From: JBKJML01 sp046596415
GTDB taxonomy: Bacteria > Actinomycetota > Thermoleophilia > Gaiellales > Gaiellaceae
Assembly (NCBI GenBank): GCA_046596415.1
Contig: JBKJML010000221.1
Location: forward strand, 1-18,658
Direction of reading: 5' to 3'
Length of the DNA: 18,658 nucleotides
Below the pieces are notes generated by a model. It was not told the origin of the DNA. It was given only the letters and a program-made list of their open reading frames with translations, and did no database searches. The position numbers and the translations under genes are program-made. Below, piece by piece: positions 1 to 6,669 of the stretch; within the stretch, counting starts at the first letter, position 1; each line of letters begins with the position of its first letter.

Positions 1-44
1 CGTCATGGCCGTGTGCCGCTGGCCGCGGTCTACGGAGTGATCGC

Positions 45-818
45 TCAGGAACGGTTGAGGTGCTCGGCCCACGGGACGAGCAGCCGCTCGATGATGACGA
101 TCGCGTAGAAGAGCACGATGCTCATCACGGCAAGCACCAGCATCGCGCCGAACGCGAGCGACGTATTGACATTGGAGCCGGAATTGACGATCACCCAGCC
201 GAGCCCCTCCGAGGCGCCGACGAACTCGCCGATCACGGCCCCGATCACCGCGAGCGAGATCGCGACCTTGAGGCCGACAAAGACCTGCGGCAGCGCCCAC
301 GGGAACCGGAAACGGCGGAACGCCTCCCAGCGGCTCACGCAGAGCGAGCGGGAGAGCTCGACGAGCTCCGCGGGCGTCGAGGCGAGGCCGGTCGCGGTGG
401 AGATCACGACGGGGAAGACGCAAAGCAGGAAGCTGACGGCGATCTTCGGGCCGTAGCCGAAGCCCATCCAGAGGATCAGGATCGGCGCGATTGCGATCTT
501 CGGCACCGCGTTCAGCCCGAGCAGGATCGGGTAGACCGTCCGCTCGAGTAGGCGCGAGGAGGCAATCCCGATCGCGATCGGGATCCCGATGACGACCGCG
601 AGCCCGAAGCCGGCGAAGCTCTCGAGGAACGTCACCCAGGTCTGGCGGGGTAGCAGGGCCCGGTTGTCGATGAGGGCCTGCCCGACGTCCTCCGGCGAGG
701 GAACAAGCCACACGGGCCAGTCGAAGACCCGCACAGCCGCCGCCCAGAGCAGGACGAGCGCCACGAACGTCACGAGCGGGCCGGCCCAGTCCACCGCGTG
801 CCGCCTCACCCCCGTCAC
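45..818 (-). CDS. ABC transporter permease, SsuC/TauC type
   Basis: Inner-membrane subunit of a nitrate/sulfonate/taurine-class importer, about 257 residues, the usual length for the family. An N-terminal hydrophobic segment (PLVTFVALVLLWAAAVRVF) is followed by several more membrane spans. The cytoplasmic EAA loop that contacts the ATPase is visible as EAFRRFRFPWALPQVFVGLK, followed by the typical GAVIGEFVGASEGLGWVI stretch. I chose the GTG at 818 because it overlaps the ATPase stop (GTGA), which implies translational coupling; GTG at 809 is an in-frame alternative. The same frame stays open far upstream, but that part is only the shadow of the ATPase gene. It is the last gene of the P450-SBP-ATPase-permease operon. 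The transported substrate cannot be read from the sequence. Confidence 0.93.
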   Translation of the reverse strand: MTGVRRHAVDWAGPLVTFVALVLLWAAAVRVFDWPVWLVPSPEDVGQALIDNRALLPRQTWVTFLESFAGFGLAVVIGIPIAIGIASSRLLERTVYPILLGLNAVPKIAIAPILILWMGFGYGPKIAVSFLLCVFPVVISTATGLASTPAELVELSRSLCVSRWEAFRRFRFPWALPQVFVGLKVAISLAVIGAVIGEFVGASEGLGWVIVNSGSNVNTSLAFGAMLVLAVMSIVLFYAIVIIERLLVPWAEHLNRS

Positions 819-1591
819 GCCGCCTCGTTCGCGTGCCGCTCGAACAGGAGCTCGCGCACCTCGTCGGTCGCCGCCTGGACGCCGGCGTCGCGCTCGACGC
901 TCGAGAAGTCCCGCGGCCTCGACGCGTCGACGACGATCTCGCGGGCGACCCGGCCCGGCCGCGGCGTCATCACGATCACCCGGTCGGAAAGCACCACCGC
1001 TTCCTGGATCGAGTGGGTGACGAAGACGATCGTCTTGCGGTGCTCGCTCCAGATCCGCTGGAGCTCGAGCGAGAGGTCCTCCCGCGTTAGCGCGTCGAGC
1101 GCGGCGAACGGCTCGTCCATCAGCAGCACCGACGGGTTCGAAACGAGCGCCCGACACATCGCGACGCGCTGCTGCATCCCGCCGGACAGCTCCCAGGGCG
1201 AGCGCTTCTCGAAGCCGCCGAGACCAACCACGTCGAGGAGCGACTGCGCCTCGACACGGGCCGCAGCCACGTCCCCGCCCGCCACCTCGACGGGCAGGAG
1301 CACGTTCTCGAGCACAGTTCGCCACGGCAGGAGCGCGGGCCGTTGGAAGACGAACCCGACGTCACGGCGCGGGCCGGTGACCGGCTTGCCGTCGATCGAC
1401 ACCTCGCCCCCGCTGGCCGGGATCAGGCCGGCGAGGATCCGGAGAAGCGTCGATTTGCCGCAGCCGGACCGGCCGACGATCGTCACGAACTCGTTCTCGC
1501 GCACCTCGAGGTCGATATCAGTCAGGGCGGTGACGGAGGGGCCTTTCCGGGTGTCGAAGATCTTCGACACCCGGGCAGCCCTGATGAGCAC
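815..1591 (-). CDS. ABC transporter ATPase, SsuB/TauB type
   Basis: Energising subunit of the importer, 258 residues from the GTG at 1591. All ABC ATPase motifs are intact: Walker A GRSGCGKST (40-48), Q-loop VFQRPALLPW (81-90), signature LSGGMQ (135-140), Walker B LLMDEP (156-161) and switch His193 in FVTHS. The start lies 8 nt past the substrate-binding-protein stop; upstream in-frame sequence reads like a shadow of that gene. GTG at 1576 is a less likely start because it would drop the first beta strand. Residues 7-15 (RVSKIFDTR) are encoded inside a perfect 28-bp palindrome, so the opposite strand encodes the same nine residues. The 3' end overlaps the permease start by 4 bp. Family assignment is secure; the substrate is unknown. 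Confidence 0.95.
   Translation of the reverse strand: MLIRAARVSKIFDTRKGPSVTALTDIDLEVRENEFVTIVGRSGCGKSTLLRILAGLIPASGGEVSIDGKPVTGPRRDVGFVFQRPALLPWRTVLENVLLPVEVAGGDVAAARVEAQSLLDVVGLGGFEKRSPWELSGGMQQRVAMCRALVSNPSVLLMDEPFAALDALTREDLSLELQRIWSEHRKTIVFVTHSIQEAVVLSDRVIVMTPRPGRVAREIVVDASRPRDFSSVERDAGVQAATDEVRELLFERHANEAA
1547..1574. repeat. Perfect 28-bp palindrome inside ATPase coding sequence
   Basis: The left half CCGGGTGTCGAAGA is exactly reverse-complementary to the right half TCTTCGACACCCGG, with no mismatch and no spacer. In the mRNA it would form a 12-bp stem with a GATC tetraloop, 17 nt downstream of the ATPase GTG. No U-run follows on either strand, so it is not an ordinary intrinsic terminator. 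It could be a protein-binding site or an mRNA hairpin that lowers ATPase and permease output or protects the upstream message. The function is inferred; the symmetry is read directly. Confidence 0.9.
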
Positions 1592-1599
1592 CTCGCCGG

Positions 1600-2625
1600 C
1601 TACGGCGTCCCCTTCCTTACCGGCGAGGCAATGGTCGTGTAGAGCTCGCTCGCGGCAATCGGATTCGCGAGCTTGAAGCCGTTGCGGATGATGCTCGCGG
1701 TCGACGCCATCTTGCCGGTGTCGATGTAGCCGAGCCCGTAGCCCTTCTGCCGCGTCTGCTTGTTCTGGGAGAAGAACTTCATGATCCGTAACTCCTGCGC
1801 CGCGACGATCGGGTCGGCGAGCGCGTTGTACTTCTTGAGGATGTAGCCCGCCGAGCCTGGATTGTCGAGGGCCCAACGAAGGCCCTTCATCAGCGCGCGG
1901 TTGAAGCGGCGCACCTCGTCGGGGTTCGCGCGGATCTTGTCCTCGGAGGCGACGACCCCGATCCCGAGCAGCCCCGGCAGCACCTTCGAGTACTTGAAGG
2001 TACGGATCTTCTTCCCTCCCGCCGCGCGCGACACGAGCGGCACGCCGACGCTGAACTGGCCGATCCCGTCCACCTGCTTGGCTGCAAGGAGAGCGGGCAA
2101 TGCGGGCGGCGCCGCGTCGCGGAACGTCACCTTCGAGGCGTCGATTCCGGCCCGCTTCGCATAGAGCGGGAAGAGCACGCGCACGGTGGAACCGGGCGCG
2201 TCGGCGAGAGTCTTCCCCTCGAGCTGCTTCGGGGAGGTGATGTTCGACTCCTCGAGCGTGAAGATCGCGGACATCGAGTTCTGGTGGATGACGCTCGTCA
2301 CGCGCAACGGCAGCTTCTCATTCGCCTTCGTCACGACGAGCGCGCCGATGTCGACGGGCCCGTAGTCGAGCCGGCCTGCTGCAACGAGCTTCATCACGTC
2401 GACGGAGCCGGCTCCGGGCGTCACCTTGACTTCGAAGCCCTCCTGCTCGAAGTAGCCCTTCTCGATCGCGACGTAGACGTAGGAGTCACGTCCGAAGTTC
2501 CCGAACGAGGTCGCGTAGTTGATCGTCGTCAGCTGCTGCCGGGCGACCCTGGACTGCGCGCCGCCGGCGACGATCGCCGCGCCGACAAGCAGGAGAGCGA
2601 TGATGAGGGGTGCTGCGCGCTTCAC
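1600..2625 (-). CDS. Substrate-binding protein, NMT1/TauA/SsuA type
   Basis: Extracytoplasmic binding component of the importer, 341 residues. The N-terminus is a Sec signal peptide (VKRAA, then a hydrophobic LIIALLLVGAAIVAGGA core). The mature part starts with the family-typical strand TTINYATSFGNFGRDSYVYV, then IEKGYFEQEGFEVKV, and later GKTLADAPGSTVR and PALPALLAAKQVDGIGQF, as in NMT1/THI5-like and sulfonate-binding proteins. There is no Cys at the signal-peptide junction, so it is not an obvious lipoprotein. The GTG at 2625 is fixed by a GGAGG ribosome site 9 nt upstream. It begins 29 nt after the P450 stop and is followed by the ATPase 8 nt on. Candidate ligands are aliphatic sulfonates, pyrimidine precursors or aromatic acids; the sequence does not decide. 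Confidence 0.93.
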   Translation of the reverse strand: MKRAAPLIIALLLVGAAIVAGGAQSRVARQQLTTINYATSFGNFGRDSYVYVAIEKGYFEQEGFEVKVTPGAGSVDVMKLVAAGRLDYGPVDIGALVVTKANEKLPLRVTSVIHQNSMSAIFTLEESNITSPKQLEGKTLADAPGSTVRVLFPLYAKRAGIDASKVTFRDAAPPALPALLAAKQVDGIGQFSVGVPLVSRAAGGKKIRTFKYSKVLPGLLGIGVVASEDKIRANPDEVRRFNRALMKGLRWALDNPGSAGYILKKYNALADPIVAAQELRIMKFFSQNKQTRQKGYGLGYIDTGKMASTASIIRNGFKLANPIAASELYTTIASPVRKGTP

Positions 2626-2634
2626 GTGATCGAA

Positions 2635-2639
2635 CCTCC
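2635..2639 (-). promoter_or_regulatory. Ribosome binding site of the binding-protein gene
   Basis: GGAGG on the minus strand, 9 nt before the GTG at 2625. It decides that start against the much longer open frame upstream and gives the binding protein its own strong initiation signal within the P450-led operon. Confidence 0.8.
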
Positions 2640-2654
2640 GGTGTCGTTGACAGA

Positions 2655-3893
2655 TCAGGATGTGCTCCAGGCTAGACGCAGTTGCGCCAGGCCCCGTGCG
2701 AAGAAGATCGGCTCGCGAACAGGCTCGGCCCCAGAGGCTACGTGGAGCCCGGGAAGCCTCGAGAACAGCAGCGGCAGAGCCACCTGCAGCTCCAGCCGGG
2801 CGAGCGGCGCCCCGATACAGAAATGGATGCCCTTGCCGAAGGCGACGTGCTTCGAGTGGTTGCCCCGCGCTAGGTTCAGCTGCGCCGCCGCTTCGAAGAC
2901 GGCCTCGTCCCGGTTTGCGGAGCCGAAATGCACCATCACCTTGGCGCCCGCGGGGATCGCCGCGCCCCCGAGCTCGACGTCGCGCGTGACCGTCCGGAAG
3001 AGGCCCTGGGCGGGCGACTCGAGCCGCAGCAGCTCCTCGACGAGCGCCGGCACGCGCTCCGGGTCGTCGAGCGCGGCGGCAGCCTCCGGGTCGTCGAGCA
3101 GGAACAGGAGCGCGCTCCCGATCGCACGCGTGACGGTGACGTGGCCGGCGACCACAAGGTCGAACGGGAGTCCCATCACCGCCTCGGGGGCGAGCGGATC
3201 GGCGAGCTCGTCCGCGGCGGCGACGAGCGCCGAGACGAGATCGTCGCCGGGACTCCGCCGACGCTCCTCGCACACGTCCATGAAGTAGCGCTGCATCGCG
3301 ACGACGCTACGTGCCAGCTCGACCTGCCGCTCGGCGCTGTGGCCCGCCTGCTGCAGCGAAAGCCAGTCCGTGCCGTAGCGGTGTAGCGCCGGCAGGTCGT
3401 CCCGGGGGAGCCCGAGCAGCTCACCGATCACACGCAGCGGCAGCGGCCAGGCGAAGCTCTCGACGAGGTCGGCCTCGCCCTCCGCCACGAAGCCGTCGAT
3501 CAGCTCGTCTGCGAGCTCGCGGATCCTCGGCTCGAGCTCCGCGACCCGCCGCGGCGTGAACGCTGTTGTCACGAGCCCGCGGATCCGGTCGTGCAGCGGC
3601 CGGTCGGTGTCGGTGATGATCGGCATCCTCGGCCAGCCCTCGGCAAGAACGGCGTTCACCTCGGACGGCAACTCGTCGGTCGACGAGACGAGCGCCCCGC
3701 TGGACGAGAACGTCTCGACATCCTTCAGCACCGCCTGCACGTCCTCGTAGCGGGTGACGACCCAGAAGCCGAACCGGTCGGCGTGGAAGACGGGCGTCCG
3801 CTCCCTGGCCGCCGCGTAGGTCGGGTAGGGGCAGCGGTGCTGCTCGGGCGAAAGCGGATCGAAATCGATCGCCGCAGAGGGAGCGTGGTCCAC
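2655..3893 (-). CDS. Cytochrome P450
   Basis: Soluble bacterial class P450, 412 residues, full length. The heme loop FGKGIHFCIG places the thiolate ligand at Cys359; the K-helix ExxR is E287-LL-R290; the PERF-region equivalent and the C-terminal LARLELQVALPLLFSRLPGL helix are present. The I-helix reads AGHVT (249-253) where most family members have AG-x-(D/E)-T: the threonine is kept but the acidic partner is Val (codon GTC). This may alter oxygen activation, as in P450s with unusual chemistry. It starts with GTG directly downstream of a promoter, with no Shine-Dalgarno, so it is probably translated from a leaderless mRNA. It is the first gene of the transporter operon, which suggests it hydroxylates the imported compound. 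No ferredoxin or reductase gene is in the window, so electrons must come from elsewhere. Confidence 0.96.
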   Translation of the reverse strand: MDHAPSAAIDFDPLSPEQHRCPYPTYAAARERTPVFHADRFGFWVVTRYEDVQAVLKDVETFSSSGALVSSTDELPSEVNAVLAEGWPRMPIITDTDRPLHDRIRGLVTTAFTPRRVAELEPRIRELADELIDGFVAEGEADLVESFAWPLPLRVIGELLGLPRDDLPALHRYGTDWLSLQQAGHSAERQVELARSVVAMQRYFMDVCEERRRSPGDDLVSALVAAADELADPLAPEAVMGLPFDLVVAGHVTVTRAIGSALLFLLDDPEAAAALDDPERVPALVEELLRLESPAQGLFRTVTRDVELGGAAIPAGAKVMVHFGSANRDEAVFEAAAQLNLARGNHSKHVAFGKGIHFCIGAPLARLELQVALPLLFSRLPGLHVASGAEPVREPIFFARGLAQLRLAWSTS

Positions 3894-3901
3894 AACGGGC
3901 C

Positions 3902-3930
3902 ATTATCGAGCGCCTCCGAAGGCCTGTCGA
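3902..3930 (-). promoter_or_regulatory. Sigma70-like promoter of the P450-ABC operon (leaderless)
   Basis: On the minus strand, -35 TCGACA (3930-3925) is followed after exactly 17 nt by -10 GATAAT (3907-3902). Each hexamer matches consensus at five of six positions. Only 8 nt separate the -10 from the P450 GTG at 3893, so RNA would begin at or within a couple of bases of the start codon. No Shine-Dalgarno is visible. Just upstream, CGGACG occurs twice 11 bp apart (3931 and 3942), a possible but weak activator site. Confidence 0.65.
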
Positions 3931-3999
3931 CGGACGCTCGGCGGACGGGCCGAGTCGTGCAGCGAGCGGTTGAGAAGCCGGCCCGAACGGCGCGCGGCG

Positions 4000-5028
4000 T
4001 CAGAGGCCAAGCGCGGCACGCACCGCGCCGACGCGGCGCCGGGAGACCGCGACCGGGTCGGCGACCCCGTCGAGCGCAACCCAGACAGCCCCTTTGAAAG
4101 CGGGCACGAACTCACGGACGTGGTCGACGTTGACGAGCGCCGACCGGCTCGCGCGCACAAAGCCCACTGGGACCAGCCGCCGCTCGAGCTCGTCGAGCCC
4201 ACGCGCCGTCGAGCGGAGGCGCAGGGCGTCGGTGGCGAGCCAGACGATGCCGTCCTCGACCGTGATCAGCCGCACCTGGGCAACGGGCACGATCACGCTC
4301 CGCTCGCCACGGACACCCACGAGCCGGCTCGGCGGCGCTCCGGGTGGAGGGACGGCGTAGGACAGCGGCTCGCCGCGGTGCAGATTGCGCTCGACCAGCC
4401 GGGCCTCGACCTCGAGGCCGATCTGCGAGAGGCGGGCCGGAACGGCATCCGGGAGCTCGCGCCGCCAGATCGAGACGCCGATCACGCCGAGCGGGCACCG
4501 GGATGCGTCACAGACCGCGACGGCGGCGCAGCTCCAGTCCTGGAAGGCGGTGCACCAGTGCTCGAAGCGCCGGACGGTGACGGGGCCGCGCGTCGCGAGC
4601 GCCGTCGCGACGCCGGTCGTCCCAACCGACGGCTCGGTCCAGGAGTAGAGCGGGCTCAGGTTCTGCTCGTCGCCGCGCGACGCCGAGCCGGCGTCGCCCC
4701 ACGCCGAGAGCATCCGGCCCAGGCTGTCGGCGACGACCACGACGCCGCCGAGCGCGATGACGTCGGGCAGGAGGCGCATGGCGGCGGCCCCGAGCTCGGC
4801 CGCGGCGACCGACTCCGCGGGGGCGGAGGCGGCCTCAGACGGAGCTGGGAGCGCCCGGTCGCGCGCCGTGTCGACGCTGAACTGGTCGCGGCAACGAACC
4901 CACGACTCGACGATCGGGGCGCGCACGCCGACCGCCTCATCGGCCCCGCCGGCGAAGCGCTCCCAGGCGCGCGCGGTTACCCGCTGGCTCGCGTGAAGCC
5001 GTCCTTGACGGACGACGGCGCCGCTCAT
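4000..5028 (-). CDS. GAF-LytTR transcriptional regulator
   Basis: One-component regulator of 342 residues. The N-terminal half resembles the sensory part of AcoR/DhaR-type activators: an SWVRC motif near residue 42, then a GAF domain (about 80-215) with the family signature SVGTTGVATALATRGPV and EHWCTAFQDWSCAAV. Instead of the usual AAA+ and Fis-type HTH modules, the C-terminus (about 245-338) is a LytTR DNA-binding domain: VRLITVEDGIVWLATDALR, then VPVGFVRASRSALVNVDHVREF. The ATG at 5028 lacks a clear ribosome site. It lies 106 bp upstream of the P450 operon on the same strand and diverges from the hydrolase-SDR pair, so both are likely targets. The ligand is unknown; Cys159, Cys167, Cys173 and Cys178 in the GAF region are notable. 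Confidence 0.85.
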   Translation of the reverse strand: MSGAVVRQGRLHASQRVTARAWERFAGGADEAVGVRAPIVESWVRCRDQFSVDTARDRALPAPSEAASAPAESVAAAELGAAAMRLLPDVIALGGVVVVADSLGRMLSAWGDAGSASRGDEQNLSPLYSWTEPSVGTTGVATALATRGPVTVRRFEHWCTAFQDWSCAAVAVCDASRCPLGVIGVSIWRRELPDAVPARLSQIGLEVEARLVERNLHRGEPLSYAVPPPGAPPSRLVGVRGERSVIVPVAQVRLITVEDGIVWLATDALRLRSTARGLDELERRLVPVGFVRASRSALVNVDHVREFVPAFKGAVWVALDGVADPVAVSRRRVGAVRAALGL

Positions 5029-5104
5029 CCGGCGTCTGCTACCGCTCGCGCCGACAGTTCGGCCGTTCGGGGCGGATTGATGGACGGCGCACCCACGACC
5101 CTGA

Positions 5105-5133
5105 ACGATAGACGTGTCGATGCCAGCCGTCGA
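5105..5133 (-). promoter_or_regulatory. Candidate promoter of the GAF-LytTR regulator
   Basis: Minus-strand TCGACG (5133-5128), a 17-nt spacer, then TATCGT (5110-5105). The hexamers match consensus at four of six positions each, and the layout copies the P450 promoter. It would give a leader of about 70 nt before the ATG at 5028. It overlaps the start of the divergent hydrolase gene. The gap also holds ACAGTTCGG at 5054-5062, which fits the published LytTR half-site consensus, followed by the near copy GCCGTTCGG at 5062-5070. Confidence 0.4.
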
Positions 5134-5929
5134 ACACCGATTCGTCTCGGCGCGCGGGCTGCGGCTCCACAGCCTCGACTACGGCGGCGGCGGCCGCCCC
5201 ATCGTCCTCGTCCACGGCGTCGGCGGAACCGCCTGGATCTGGCATCGGGTCGCGCCCGCACTGGCGGCGGTCGGACGCCCGATCGCGGTCGACCTGCGCG
5301 GCTTCGGGTTGAGCCAGCGCGCTGCCGCCCACGGCTACTCGACGGAGGATCAGGTACTCGACCTCGTCGCCGTCGCCGACGCGCTCGGCCTCGAGGAGCT
5401 CGACCTCGTCGGCTTTTCGTGGGGAGCCCTCGTCGCGCTCTCCTTCGCAGCGCGGGACGCGCGTGTGCGACGCCTCGCGCTCGTCGACATGCCGCCGTCG
5501 TCGCCGCTCGGAGAGACTGACGTCAACCCGCTCCCCTACGCGTCCACGAGCTGGGCGGAGGCGGTCGAGGGTGAACGGCGCATCGCCCCACGCGCCACCG
5601 AGGAGATGCTTGCGGAGACGGCGGCTCTACTCACGCTGCCGACCGCCGAAGGCGGCTTCGTCCGAGCGATCGACCCATTCTTTCTCGAGCGCTGGCCATT
5701 CCGATCGGACGACCACTGGGAGGCGCTGCGCGGGCTCGACCGGCCGCTGCTCGTCGTCCGGGCCGAGCAGAGCCCCGGACTCTCCGTGGACGACGCGGCG
5801 CGCATGGTCGCCGAGAGCCCCGACGGGCGGCTCGTGACGATCGCCGACTGTGGCCACCTCGTCCCGGTCGAGCGCCCCGCGGAGCTCGCAGACACGCTCT
5901 GCGCCTTCCTCGCCGGGAGCGCCGGATGA
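5120..5929 (+). CDS. Alpha/beta hydrolase
   Basis: Cytoplasmic alpha/beta-fold hydrolase of 269 residues, with no signal peptide. Visible landmarks, counted from the ATG at 5120, are the oxyanion segment VLVHGVGG (29-36), the nucleophile elbow GFSWG with Ser100, and the catalytic His246 in DCGHLVP. The acid after strand 7 is not the usual Asp: the strand reads LLVVRAEQSPGLS, so Glu216 or an Asp after strand 6 (Asp123) may serve. GTG at 5114 is an alternative start two codons upstream; neither has a clear ribosome site. It overlaps the following SDR by 4 bp (ATGA), so the two are co-translated. The family covers C-C hydrolases, esterases, lactonases and dehalogenases, so the reaction is open. 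Divergence from the regulator suggests a shared pathway. Confidence 0.92.
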   Translation: MPAVEHRFVSARGLRLHSLDYGGGGRPIVLVHGVGGTAWIWHRVAPALAAVGRPIAVDLRGFGLSQRAAAHGYSTEDQVLDLVAVADALGLEELDLVGFSWGALVALSFAARDARVRRLALVDMPPSSPLGETDVNPLPYASTSWAEAVEGERRIAPRATEEMLAETAALLTLPTAEGGFVRAIDPFFLERWPFRSDDHWEALRGLDRPLLVVRAEQSPGLSVDDAARMVAESPDGRLVTIADCGHLVPVERPAELADTLCAFLAGSAG

Positions 5930-6669
5930 GCCGCGGCGTCGCGATCGTCACAGGCGCAGCGAAAGGAATCGGACGCACCTACGCCGAGGCCCTCGCGAGC
6001 GACGGGTACGCGGTCGTCGCCGCCGACGTGCTGGACCCGCAGCCCGTCGTGACGGCAATCGAGCGCGCCGGCGGGACGGCGCTCGGCGTCGTCGCGGACG
6101 TAAGCGACGAGAGCTCGACACTCGCTCTCGCCGCCGCGACGCTCGAGCGCTTCGGCCGGATCGACGCGCTGGTCAACAACGCCGCCATCTTCGCCAGCAT
6201 CGTCAAGCAGCCCTTCGACGAGCTCACCGTCGCCGAATGGGACGCGATGTTCGCCGTCAACGTGCGCGGGACCTGGCTCTGCACGCGGGCTGTCGCGCCG
6301 ACGATGAAGGAGCGCGGCTACGGCAAGATCGTCAACGTCTCCTCGATGACCGTGCCGAGCGGGATCCCGCTCTTCGCCCACTACGTCGCCTCGAAGGGCG
6401 CGATCGTGGCGCTGACGCGCTCGCTCGCACGCGAGCTCGGGCCGTGGGGAATCTGCGTCAACTCGATCTCGCCCGACTACGTTCCTCACGATGCCGGCTA
6501 CGCAGCCCAGCAGCCGGAGATGGCGGCGCTCCTCGCCTCGCAACGCTGCTTCAAGCGCGACATGGAGCCGGGCGACCTCGCCGGCACGCTGCGGTACCTC
6601 GTCGGGCCAGGCTCCGACTTCGTCACCGGCCAGGACGTCTGGGTGAACGGCGGCAGGCTCTTCCACTAA
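5926..6669 (+). CDS. Short-chain dehydrogenase/reductase
   Basis: Classical SDR of 247 residues. The cofactor motif is TGAAKGIG (9-16) and an Asp after strand 2 (VVAADV, Asp34) favours NAD(H) over NADP(H). NNAA (84-87), Asn112, Ser139/140 and YVASK (Tyr153, Lys157) complete the catalytic tetrad. The usual PG after strand 6 is replaced by SPDYVPHD, so the substrate loop is not standard. It would oxidise an alcohol or reduce a ketone; a plausible role is oxidation of the alcohol made by the P450. It starts inside the hydrolase stop (ATGA), and its own TAA overlaps the stop of the convergent esterase gene. Confidence 0.94.
   Translation: MSRGVAIVTGAAKGIGRTYAEALASDGYAVVAADVLDPQPVVTAIERAGGTALGVVADVSDESSTLALAAATLERFGRIDALVNNAAIFASIVKQPFDELTVAEWDAMFAVNVRGTWLCTRAVAPTMKERGYGKIVNVSSMTVPSGIPLFAHYVASKGAIVALTRSLARELGPWGICVNSISPDYVPHDAGYAAQQPEMAALLASQRCFKRDMEPGDLAGTLRYLVGPGSDFVTGQDVWVNGGRLFH

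Noticed and set aside
1..44. Possible start of a further operon gene (minus-strand ATG at 6-4)
   Set aside because: Only six bases would be inside the window and no ribosome site is visible; nothing can be supported.
1547..1574. Intrinsic terminator reading of the 28-bp palindrome
   Set aside because: No T-run follows on either strand, and it lies inside an intact ATPase reading frame.
2655..3273. Extended N-terminus of the binding-protein frame back into the P450 gene
   Set aside because: Sequence before the GTG at 2625 is Arg/Ala-rich reverse-frame-like reading, while that GTG has a signal peptide and a GGAGG ribosome site.
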